Shown here: positions 17,428-25,283 of the stretch, in pieces
Layout: the number at the start of each line of letters is the position of its first letter
Position numbering within the stretch: the first letter of the stretch is position 1
NCBI RefSeq assembly: GCF_001886715.1
Contig: NZ_CP018082.1
Location: 2,914,001-2,978,000 of the forward strand
Source: Nocardia mangyaensis
Lineage (GTDB): Bacteria > Actinomycetota > Actinomycetes > Mycobacteriales > Mycobacteriaceae
Length of the DNA stretch: 64,000 nucleotides
Direction of reading: 5' to 3'
Notes under the pieces: generated by a model
What the model was told of the DNA's origin: nothing
Database searches by the model: none
The model's input: only the letters and a program-made list of their open reading frames with translations
Made by a program: the position numbers and the translations under genes

Positions 17428-18315
17428 TTACGCCGGCCGCAGCGGCCTCTCCACACGCGCCGACGGGACGTAGCGAATCGACGGCGGCGCTATCGTTGCC
17501 GCCATCCGGAGGCCGGTGGCGTAGGAGCGGAACGCGGCCCGGTCTCCTGGTCGCGCTCGCACGTCGAGCAGTTCCCTGGTGCGAGGGTGGAGCAACTCGC
17601 GGACGGCGACGGATGGCAGGAGTCGTGGGACCCAGCTGGTAGGCCGTAAGACCTCGGGTGCGAGCGTGTGACCGGCTGGGGTGAGGCGTAGCTGCTGTGC
17701 GCAGGTGCGCTCGAAGTAGTCGCGGAAACCCGCCCAGTCCGGTGGCATGGCGCGCGCGGATACCCCGAACCGGAGATACCATTCGCAGCACTCCGTGTAC
17801 AGGCGTTCGTGGTCGCGATCGGACATCGGCGAGATGAAGGTATTGATCGCGACTACCAGCGTCTCCACGTAGGTCGCGTGCTGGAAGTGGAACAGGTTCG
17901 GATTCAGCGCGTGGAACCGCGCGCCGCGGTCGTCGGTTCCACCGATGTGCCCATGAATGTTGAGCATGCGGTGCCGCTGGTTCCGGTCGTCGTAGGCCAT
18001 GTCGATCGTCTGCGAGACGGTCCGCGCTTTGTGGTACCACAGCCGCATCGCCATGTGCTCGTCGAGAGCCGTCGCGATGGCCGGGTGCAGAATCTGCAGC
18101 CCCACGGCACGTGGCAAGGCGAGCAGGAATCGTCGGTCGCCGACGTACCGGCGAAGCAGCGAGGTTCCTCTTCGGTGGCGCATCGATGACTTCCTCAACC
18201 GCGCATCAGGCATTGCGGTGCGGCGGGTACGGGAAGTGGTGTGGTCATCATTGACCCCGTTCGAAGATTGGCGATTCTCGGCACGCCTGAGAAAATGATG
18301 CTCAAAGTCTCTCAT
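17428..18315 (-). CDS. MpaB/Lcp-type oxygenase family protein (DUF2236)
   Basis: The 295-residue protein matches the DUF2236 family, which includes latex-clearing protein and the fungal MpaB oxygenase. Landmarks are RRYVGDRRFLLALPRAVGLQ, ILHPAIATALDEH, the helix LNPNLFHFQHATYVET and VSARAMPPDWAGFRDYFE. Family members bind a b-type haem through conserved His and cleave or oxidise hydrophobic substrates; mycolata carry many paralogues of unknown function. The frame extends to an ATG at 18,315, preceded by GAGG; a second ATG at 18,213 (MPDARLRKSS) would remove a low-complexity N-terminus and may be the true start. It has no co-directional neighbour. Confidence 0.85.
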   Translation of the reverse strand: MRDFEHHFLRRAENRQSSNGVNDDHTTSRTRRTAMPDARLRKSSMRHRRGTSLLRRYVGDRRFLLALPRAVGLQILHPAIATALDEHMAMRLWYHKARTVSQTIDMAYDDRNQRHRMLNIHGHIGGTDDRGARFHALNPNLFHFQHATYVETLVVAINTFISPMSDRDHERLYTECCEWYLRFGVSARAMPPDWAGFRDYFERTCAQQLRLTPAGHTLAPEVLRPTSWVPRLLPSVAVRELLHPRTRELLDVRARPGDRAAFRSYATGLRMAATIAPPSIRYVPSARVERPLRPA

Positions 18316-18361
18316 TGCCTCGGATGTCTGTCAACGGATTGATCCACCTTCATGTGGATGT

Positions 18362-18580
18362 GAAGAATCAGCCTATTCGTCCTGGTTGAACCGGATCGAG
18401 TGCGAGTTCGCTGCGCTGCGGTATTTCGCGCTCAACGGCACCGACCACCGCAGCCACGACGAGCAAGACACCGCGATCGGCAACTACATCCGCTGGCGCA
18501 ACCAGCACGCCGGACCGATCCGCGACTTCGCCGTCGGATCCAAGATCCGACACCCCGATTACCTACCCAACGTTGCTTGA
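18362..18580 (+). pseudogene. IS630-family transposase C-terminal remnant
   Basis: The plus strand encodes SSWLNRIECEFAALRYFALN and GTDHRSHDEQDTAIGNYIRW, then RNQHAGP and a final YLPNVA before the stop. SWLNRIE...FTALRYF..GTDH is the C-terminal DDE signature of IS630-like transposases, here without its N-terminal two thirds. It abuts the truncated alcohol dehydrogenase at 18,585, implying that loss of DNA between them fused the two. Confidence 0.75.
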
Positions 18581-18584
18581 CGAG

Positions 18585-19559
18585 GCACTAGCTGTCGGCG
18601 ACCGCATCGTGGTCCCGTTTCAGATCAGTTGTGGGCACTGCTATATGTGCGACCGCGGTCTGATGACCCAGTGTGAGACAACGCAAGTGCGTGAACAAGG
18701 CAGCGGCGCGGCATTGTTCGGCTACTCCAAGCTCTACGGTCAGGTCCCGGGCGGTCAGGCGGAATACCTGCGGGTACCTCACGCGGACTTCACTCGTATC
18801 AAAGTTCCCTCGGGGCCGGATGACACCCGATTCCTCTACCTGTCGGACGTGCTGCCCACCGCGTGGCAGGCCGTCGAATACGCCGCGGTGCCCGAGGGAG
18901 GCTCACTCACCGTGCTGGGTCTGGGCCCGATCGGCGATATGGCCTGTCGGATCGCGGCGCAGCGTGGCCTGAAGACCTTCGGGGTCGACCGAGTGCCCGA
19001 ACGGCTCGCTCGCGCAGTGCGATTCGGAGTCGAGACCATCGACTTGGACGCCGCGGACGGTGAGGTTGCCGACATCATCCGCGAGGCCACCCATGGGCGC
19101 GGCACCGATGCGGTGATCGACGCGGTCGGTATGGAAGCCCACGGCTCGCCGGTGGCGGCCACCGCGCAATGGTCGGCCTCGCTCCTACCGGACGCGGTGG
19201 CCGAAAAGCTCATGAACACCGCGGGTGCGGACCGCTTGGCGGCGCTGCAGCTGGCTATCGACATTGTTCGGCGGGGCGGCACGATATCTCTGGTCGGCGT
19301 CTATGGAGGCATGCTCGATCCCTTACCGATGCGTGTCCTGTTCGACGAGCAGATCCAGCTCCGGATGGGTCAGGCCAACGTCAAGCGTTGGGCCGAGGAC
19401 ATCATGGTGCTGCTCGGCGATGACGACCCGCTCGGCGTGGAAACCTTTGCCACCCACCGGCTCCCGCTCGCGTCCGCACCCGACGCCTACGAGATGTTTC
19501 AGCACAAGACCGGCGGGGCCGTCAAAATTGTTCTCGACCCCGCCATTCAGCCGGGCTGA
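18585..19559 (+). pseudogene. Zinc-type alcohol dehydrogenase, N-terminally truncated
   Basis: The remaining 324 or so residues start inside the GroES-like domain (ALAVGDRIVVPFQISCGHCY with the structural-zinc Cys cluster CGHCYMCDRG...C) and continue through the Rossmann fold (LTVLGLGPIGDMACRIAAQR, then FGVDRVPERL) to the end. About 65 N-terminal residues are missing, including the Cys and His-Glu that bind the catalytic zinc, so catalysis is unlikely. The nominal TTG start at 18,573 is created by fusion to an IS630 remnant. The body is otherwise undamaged, suggesting recent loss. Confidence 0.8.
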
Positions 19560-19770
19560 GTGAGGGGAGTGGCGTCGGGAACTGCCTCCCCGGACTCCTA
19601 GCGGTCAGTTCACCGGCTACGCAACTTCTCCAGCGACTGGCCTTCCCATACTCGGCAATCAAGGCCGGACCGGCGCGATTCGTGACGGTGGGCACGACGA
19701 CGACCAGCGCGACACGATGGGTCTCGGCAGGATCTGGGCCCTACGACACCCTGATAGGCGATGATGAGCT

Positions 19771-20445
19771 ATGCGGACGCGCTTCCATGAAGATCTTGAG
19801 CAGCTCGCGAACCAGCTGCACACGATGTGCCTGCGTGATCGCGCGGCGATCGCGGCGGCGACCGGTGGGCTACTCAACGCCGATCTGGAACAGAGCGAAC
19901 GGGCTATCGAGATCTGTCAGGAACTCGATACCCTGCGCGATCAGTGCGAACACACTGCCGTGGCGCTGTTGGCGTTGCAGTCCCCGGTGGCGGGCGAGCT
20001 TCGCAAAGTAGTCACCGCGATTCAGTTGGTCGCCAACCTGCACAGAATGGGCGCCCTGACCGAGCACATCGCCGACATCGCGCGTCGCCGACACCCGGAA
20101 CACGCGGTCCCAGAATCCATGCGCTCGATCGTGGCCCGGATGGGTGCGGCGGCGGTAGCGATGGCGACGTCTGCCGCTGCGGTCCTGGCCTCCGGCGATC
20201 CCGAGGATGCCGCTCGGTTCGATGCTGAGGACGACACCATGGACCGGTTGCACCATGAACTGCTGACTGCTGTGCTCGCCTGCGACGGACACAGCAGCAA
20301 GGCGATGGTTGTCGACATGACGTTGCTGGGCCGATACTACGAGCGGTTTGCCGACCACACCGTGGAAGTCGGCCGCCGAACGATTTTCATGGCCACCGGC
20401 TGCAACCCCGAGGAGTGGGCCGCTACCCGACCCCGCGACCGGTAG
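19771..20445 (+). CDS. phoU: PhoU-family phosphate signalling protein
   Basis: The 224-residue all-helical protein has the two three-helix PhoU repeats, with the metal-binding and packing motifs ANLHRMGALTEHIADIARRR in repeat 1 and LGRYYERFADHTVEVGRR in repeat 2. PhoU links the Pst phosphate transporter to the sensor kinase and represses the Pho response when phosphate is plentiful. Here it is not next to pst genes, so it may be one of several paralogues. The ATG lies about 210 bases after the alcohol dehydrogenase remnant; no strong ribosome-binding site is visible. Confidence 0.9.
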   Translation: MRTRFHEDLEQLANQLHTMCLRDRAAIAAATGGLLNADLEQSERAIEICQELDTLRDQCEHTAVALLALQSPVAGELRKVVTAIQLVANLHRMGALTEHIADIARRRHPEHAVPESMRSIVARMGAAAVAMATSAAAVLASGDPEDAARFDAEDDTMDRLHHELLTAVLACDGHSSKAMVVDMTLLGRYYERFADHTVEVGRRTIFMATGCNPEEWAATRPRDR

Positions 20446-20493
20446 TGCCCCGCTTGGACATCGCCGAAGCCAGGTAGCAGCAGTGAGCCATTT

Positions 20494-21354
20494 TCATCCT
20501 GCCACTGATGCACGTTGCAGCACAGGAGGAGTCAGGCACTCGGCCTCGACCAGGTTGGCGAGGGTATCGCGGGTATCGAGGAGGTCGCCGAGCTCGATCG
20601 GTTGACCGCGCTCGTGGGCCTTGTCGACCTCGTGCAGGAAATCGCGTAGCGCGGGGGTGGCCGCGTTGATCTCCGGCGCGTCCCGGACCTGCTCGATGGC
20701 CTTTTCGAGCTTCTTGGCGGCTCGGGCCTGCACGACGGGGCGGCCGAGCTCAATCGCGTTCTCGAACTCTCTTTCCGAGAGCTCGATCAGTTTGAACCGG
20801 TCGGGGAACTTCTGGGAGAGCCGTTTCGCCTCGGCGAGAACCTCGGGATGCGGGGGATCGCTGGCGCGGATGACGTATTCGCTGACCTCCTGAATCTGAT
20901 GGGTGGCCAGCAGCATTCGCTCCTTCTTGAGCTGTTTGAGTCCCTCGTCGCGGTTGACCCAGCCCGCCTTGTACTCGGTGACGTTCTTGACCACGTGCGC
21001 GTTCGGATCGACCTGGCCGGCGTCGTGGCGGCGTTGGCCGATCGGGGTGTTCTGGACAACCTCGGTTTGCCAGCCATCTTCTGCGTTGCGGCCGGTCATC
21101 TCCATGTGGCCGAACATCAGTGCGTCGTGGCGGTCTTGCCGGCCACCCCACGCTCGACCTGGTCCTGCGGCCTCGAGCAATGCGACCGCGTCGCCCGAGC
21201 TCCCGGTACCGTCGAACGCCGCTCGCAACCCGAGGACCGGTCGCGCCAGCTGGTCGATGATCGCGTCGGGATCCGGCACCCGGTCAGCGGGTCGGGTGCG
21301 GGGGGTGTCCCTATGGGTTTCGTCAAACCGTGCAGTGACCAGTCGGTGCCTCAA
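20494..21354 (-). CDS. Hypothetical protein with possible PD-(D/E)XK-like motif
   Basis: This 286-codon frame has a poorly conserved-looking first third and a well-formed helical, highly charged remainder. The stretch NAHVVKNVTEYKAGWVNRDE (residues about 117-136) contains an E-x-K triad preceded by a strand, as in restriction-endonuclease-fold nucleases and some polymorphic toxins; the rest (LKQLKKERMLLATHQIQEVS, then FKLIELSEREFENAIELGR) is Lys/Glu-rich helix. The only start coupled to the preceding gene is a TTG overlapping its stop, and Met 80 is an alternative, so the N-terminus is uncertain and may be truncated. Nuclease function is a hypothesis. Confidence 0.55.
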   Translation of the reverse strand: MRHRLVTARFDETHRDTPRTRPADRVPDPDAIIDQLARPVLGLRAAFDGTGSSGDAVALLEAAGPGRAWGGRQDRHDALMFGHMEMTGRNAEDGWQTEVVQNTPIGQRRHDAGQVDPNAHVVKNVTEYKAGWVNRDEGLKQLKKERMLLATHQIQEVSEYVIRASDPPHPEVLAEAKRLSQKFPDRFKLIELSEREFENAIELGRPVVQARAAKKLEKAIEQVRDAPEINAATPALRDFLHEVDKAHERGQPIELGDLLDTRDTLANLVEAECLTPPVLQRASVAG

Positions 21355-21728
21355 CGGAAGTATTGGACCAGGCAGAACTCGTGCTCCTCGGGATCGCGCA
21401 TGACCATGACAACTCCTTCGTCGTAGTCGTGCCGCTCGCCGGACCAGCGGCCGCCCAAGTTCTCGACCTGACGGCGACCGGCTTCGATGTCGTCAACCTC
21501 GATGTCGAGGTGGATGCGGACCTTTCCGGTCTTGGGCTCAGCCACTCGTTGGAAGGTCAAGCGTGGCCTGCTATCAAAGCGCGAGCCGATGGTTGCCCAT
21601 CCCGGATCATCGCCATGTTCGGCGGTAGCGGGGATTCGCAGGATCGCGCTCCAAAACGAGGCCAGTCGCTTGGGGTTCGCGCAGTCGATCGTGATCCCGA
21701 CCCATCGATTTGCCATGTCTACCAGCAT
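21351..21728 (-). CDS. VOC-superfamily (glyoxalase/bleomycin-resistance-like) protein
   Basis: The product of about 125 residues has the vicinal-oxygen-chelate pattern with both beta-alpha-beta modules: WVGITIDCANPKRLASFWSA at the start, HLDIEVDDIEAGRRQVENLG in the middle and VMRDPEEHEFCLVQ at the end, with His and Glu at expected metal positions. Small VOC proteins of this type are metal-dependent lyases, dioxygenases or resistance proteins; the substrate is unknown. The second Met (21,716, MANRWVGITID) is the more usual start. Confidence 0.82.
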   Translation of the reverse strand: MLVDMANRWVGITIDCANPKRLASFWSAILRIPATAEHGDDPGWATIGSRFDSRPRLTFQRVAEPKTGKVRIHLDIEVDDIEAGRRQVENLGGRWSGERHDYDEGVVMVMRDPEEHEFCLVQYFR

Positions 21729-21756
21729 GAACGAATCGGGTTCGCTGTGGTCTGCG

Positions 21757-22950
21757 TCAAGCCGGAATCGGTGTGGGTGTTCGGTAGGGCTGCTTGGTTT
21801 TCAGCATCGCGTAGAGGACGTCGCAGCGTCGTCGGGCAAGGCAGATGAGAGCGGCGTTGTGCTTCTTGCCCTCTGCTCTCTTGCGGTCGTAGTAGGCGCG
21901 GCTGGTGGGATCGTGCAGGGCTGCGAACGCGGACAGGAACAATGCCCGTTTGAGCTTGTGGTTGCCCGATCTGGACGGGAACTCGCCGCGGATCGAGCTG
22001 CCTGATCGGTGGGTGATCGGGGCGATGCCGGCGTAGGAGGCGAGGTGGCCGGCCGAGGCGAAAGCGGTGCCGTCGCCGACTTCGAGCAGGATGCGGGCGC
22101 CGGTCCTGACTCCGATGCCCGGCATCGAGGTCAGGACCTGGGAAAGAGGGTGATCGGCCAACATCTCTTCGATATCGACAGCGACCTGTTGCCGTTGCAG
22201 CAGAACAGTTTTCAACGAGTCGGCGAGTTTCGGCAGGACACTCTCGGCGGAGCGCGAACCAGGAACGACGACTGTCTGTGCGGGCAACGCGGCCAGGATT
22301 TCCTCGACCAACCGCGCGCCCATCCGGGGCGCGTGTTTGGTCGCGATGGTGGTGAGTTTGCGGCGGCCGGCCGCCCGGATTCCTTCGGGACCGCCGCAAC
22401 GAGACAAGATTTCCAGCACGGCCGGGTGCGCAACGCGTGGCCCGAGGACGCGTTCGAGGGCGGGGTGGATGCTGGTCAGCAGGCCGCGGATTCGGTTGCT
22501 GGTGCGGGTCGCTTCTCCGGCAAGGTCGTCATCGAACCCGACGAGGACACCGAGCTCGGTCAGGGTTTCGTCGCCGGTGTCGACTCGACGCAGGGTGTGG
22601 GGCATGGTGCGAGCGGCGCCGGCGATGATGTGGGCGTCACGGGCGTCGGTCTTGGACTGGCCCGGGTAGAGATCGGCGATGCGGCGCATCGATAGTCCGG
22701 GCAGATAGGCGATGTCGTGGCCGCAGGCGCGGGCGACGGTGACCGGCAGGGCGCCGATGGTGTTGGGCTGATCGACCACGATCAACAGCCGGCCTCGGGT
22801 AGCGAGCTGGTCGAACACTGCCCGCAGTCGGGATTCGTCGTTGGGCAAGGCCTTGTCGAAGAGCCGTTTGCCGTTCGGGTCCAGGCCCACGGCGTGGTGC
22901 TCGCCTTTGCCGACATCGATGCCGCAGAACACGGCGTATGCCTGTGTCAC
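21757..22950 (-). CDS. IS110-family transposase (DEDD recombinase)
   Basis: The intact 397-residue transposase has an N-terminal RuvC-like DEDD domain (FCGIDVGKGEHHAVGLD, IVVDQPNTIG, YPGQSKTDARDAHIIAG) and the C-terminal Transposase_20 domain with the catalytic-Ser region (SMPGIGVRTGARILLEVGDG, ASYAGIAPITHRSGSS). IS110 enzymes are guided by a bridge RNA made from the non-coding end beside the gene. The GTG at 22,950 follows GAGGAAACACGAA. No frameshift is seen, so the element may be active. Confidence 0.93.
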   Translation of the reverse strand: MTQAYAVFCGIDVGKGEHHAVGLDPNGKRLFDKALPNDESRLRAVFDQLATRGRLLIVVDQPNTIGALPVTVARACGHDIAYLPGLSMRRIADLYPGQSKTDARDAHIIAGAARTMPHTLRRVDTGDETLTELGVLVGFDDDLAGEATRTSNRIRGLLTSIHPALERVLGPRVAHPAVLEILSRCGGPEGIRAAGRRKLTTIATKHAPRMGARLVEEILAALPAQTVVVPGSRSAESVLPKLADSLKTVLLQRQQVAVDIEEMLADHPLSQVLTSMPGIGVRTGARILLEVGDGTAFASAGHLASYAGIAPITHRSGSSIRGEFPSRSGNHKLKRALFLSAFAALHDPTSRAYYDRKRAEGKKHNAALICLARRRCDVLYAMLKTKQPYRTPTPIPA

Positions 22951-23060
22951 TTCGTGTTTCCTCGTCGAGTGAGAAGCCGCTGGCGGAAACGGTCACCGAT
23001 CGAAGCGTCAACGCCCGGCACCCACGTTACGAAGAGACCTATGTAGCGGCCCTGTCCCCA
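22951..23060 (-). ncRNA. Candidate IS110 left-end region encoding a bridge RNA
   Basis: In IS110-group elements the segment just upstream of the transposase start encodes the bridge RNA, with target- and donor-binding loops. The DNA upstream of the GTG at 22,950 is non-coding and contains short inverted repeats, but I could not define loops or the exact element end, because IS110 lacks terminal inverted repeats. Placement follows family knowledge, not a recognised RNA structure. Confidence 0.3.
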
Positions 23061-23339
23061 TCAGATCAGATCCATACCTCGTCATAGCCGCTTGCCAGCG
23101 CGAACACCGTACGTTGACGGCATTGGCATTGAACCTGGGTCGGTGCACATCTCCAAGGAAGCGGGAAATCGCATGGGATGGGAACCGGGTCGTCGAGTTG
23201 GTCGCCTACGATGACGGGATGCGGGCCTGCCGCGGTTGCGACCCTGCGTGCTTGTGGGGGGTGCAGGGGTTCGACTGGCTTCGGGCTGGCCTCTGGGCGA
23301 GTCCTGAACGTCGCGCTCGGCGTCGGGGTGACGGTGGAA

Positions 23340-23414
23340 GCCGAGAGGGCGAGGACGGGATCGAAAGTGAATGAGAATCGGTTGGTTGCGCTATAAAGGT
23401 GCTGGTCAATTGGT
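23340..23414 (+). promoter_or_regulatory. CRISPR leader of array 1
   Basis: The region directly before the first repeat has lower GC than its surroundings and contains GAAAGTGAATG 52 bases before repeat 1 (23,363-23,373), followed by GGTTGGTTGCG and GGTCAATTG. The leader of array 2 has the same GAAAGTGAATG 53 bases before its first repeat, with GGTTTGC and GGTCAGTTA behind it. Leaders hold the array promoter and direct spacer insertion. Confidence 0.65.
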
Positions 23415-24991
23415 GTGCTCCCCGCGCGAGCGGGGATGAGCCCTGGTAGCCGCCCTCGACCTTGTCCCACAGGCGGTGCTCCCCGCGCGAGCGGGGATGA
23501 GCCCATTTGTGGCACTACTGGTTTCGAACTCACTACGTGCTCCCCGCGCGAGCGGGGATGAGCCCGTCAGCGGCATGTCCAGGGGTAACCGCGCCCTGTG
23601 CTCCCCGCGCGAGCGGGGATGAGCCCCGTCGAGCACTCCGGCAGATCTAGCCATCCGAGTGCTCCCCGCGCGAGCGGGGATGAGCCCCCCGAACCACCAC
23701 GGCCGTATGGGCTTTCGAGGTGCTCCCCGCGCGAGCGGGGATGAGCCCTGCTGGACGACCCCGAGGCGCGCTCGGAAGTGGTGCTCCCCGCGCGAGCGGG
23801 GATGAGCCTTCTTCGGGCGCGAACTCCTTGTAGAAACTGTTGTGCTCCCCGCGCGAGCGGGGATGAGCCCAGGACTGGTTCGCCGCGTTCATGGAGGACT
23901 GTGTGCTCCCCGCGCGAGCGGGGATGAGCCCAAGAAGCCCACCGAGGGCGAGCCTGGCTGGTAGTGCTCCCCGCGCGAGCGGGGATGAGCCCGCCAGCAG
24001 CTCGCTGGTGTTCATCGGAGACTCGTGCTCCCCGCGCGAGCGGGGATGAGCCCGCGTTGAAATCGCTCTCGGTGTTGAAGTAGCGGTGCTCCCCGCGCGA
24101 GCGGGGATGAGCCCACCTGCTGACCGGGATCGTGCGATGCGGCGTGGTGCTCCCCGCGCGAGCGGGGATGAGCCCCGGACGAGGCCGAGCTCCTCGATCA
24201 GCAGCCCGTGCTCCCCGCGCGAGCGGGGATGAGCCCCTCGCGAACGCCTTGATCTCGCGTGGCGACAGGTGCTCCCCGCGCGAGCGGGGATGAGCCCAGC
24301 AAGCGTTGTGGATCAACGAACAGTGCGACGTGCTCCCCGCGCGAGCGGGGATGAGCCCGCGTCCTGCCAGTCGTAAACGAACTGGATGACGTGCTCCCCG
24401 CGCGAGCGGGGATGAGCCCGGAGCGATGGCGTCGAACGTAGCTCCCTCGGGGTGTTCCCCGCGCGAGCGGGGATGAGCCCCGGGACGTGCTGGGGCACCT
24501 GCGAGACGAAGTGTGCTCCCCGCGCGAGCGGGGATGAGCCCGGGCGCCCGCTGCGCGGACCGAAGGCGACCCGGTGCTCCCCGCGCGAGCGGGGATGAGC
24601 CCGAGGCCCAATCCAAGAGCTGGGACGCAGCGCTGTGCTCCCCGCGCGAGCGGGGATGAGCCCCCCGCCGGGGCGCTGATGTGGCACATCGACCAGTGCT
24701 CCCCGCGCGAGCGGAGATGAGCCTCAGGCCAGGAACTGATCGACTACGCCGACACGTGCTCCCCGCGCGAGCGGGGATGAGTCCTGGATCTGGCGAACCT
24801 CCATCATCGGCAGGAAGTGCTCCCCGCGCTAGCGGGGATGAGCCCCAGCCCGACGCCCTGCTCACTGCACCACTCCGGTGCTCCCCGCGCGAGCGGGGAT
24901 GAGCCCTCGGGCCACGCCTGCACGTCGGCGACGGTCGGGTGCTCCCCGCGACGCGCGCCCCTACATCACCGCGCGCGAGCGGGGATGAGCC
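23415..24991 (+). CRISPR. Type I-E CRISPR array 1, 26 repeats
   Basis: The repeats are 29 bases (starting GTGCTCCCCGCGCGAGC and ending GGGGATGAGCCC, with a CCCCGC/GCGGGG hairpin) at a 61-base period with spacers of about 32 bases: I count 26 repeats and 25 spacers. Repeats are identical near the left end and drift towards the right (variants at 24,452, 24,696 and 24,817), so the leader is on the left and transcription is on the plus strand. The last repeat, from 24,939, is split by about 24 extra bases after its first 12. The cas operon follows at 25,284 in the same direction. Confidence 0.97.
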
Positions 24992-25283
24992 TACCAACCG
25001 CCACCGGGGCGCGCGGCTTCCAATGCTCGGCATCCTTGGGTCTAGGTGGGTTGACTATCAGAACTCGGTGCGGATGGACACACTGCTGCCGCGAAATTGG
25101 ACCCGGTGAAGCGTTGGCGGAGAGCTGTGACTTCCGAGTCGAGAGGTGCTCAAACTGGGCTTCTTGTGAGCTCGCGCCGTGATGGTGGTTTGAGTAAGGC
25201 CGTTCAGAGCAAGGCCTGGTCGCCTGCTCATGAGCAGGTTTGTGGTAGCAGGAGTTCGGTCGAGTTTTGAAGGGGGAGTGTAG
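24992..25283. other. Spacer region between array 1 and cas3
   Basis: About 290 bases with no convincing gene. The region presumably holds the cas operon promoter. The run AGGGGGAG ends about 6 bases before the TTG at 25,284. Confidence 0.4.

Noticed and set aside
23114..23374. Open frame of 86 codons between the IS110 element and array 1
   Set aside because: Overlaps the CRISPR leader and has no ribosome-binding site or recognisable motif.
23567..25033. Long minus-strand open frame (488 codons) full of PRSRGEH and SSPLARGA repeats
   Set aside because: It is the translation of CRISPR repeats and spacers in array 1; the periodicity is 61 bases and there is no gene.
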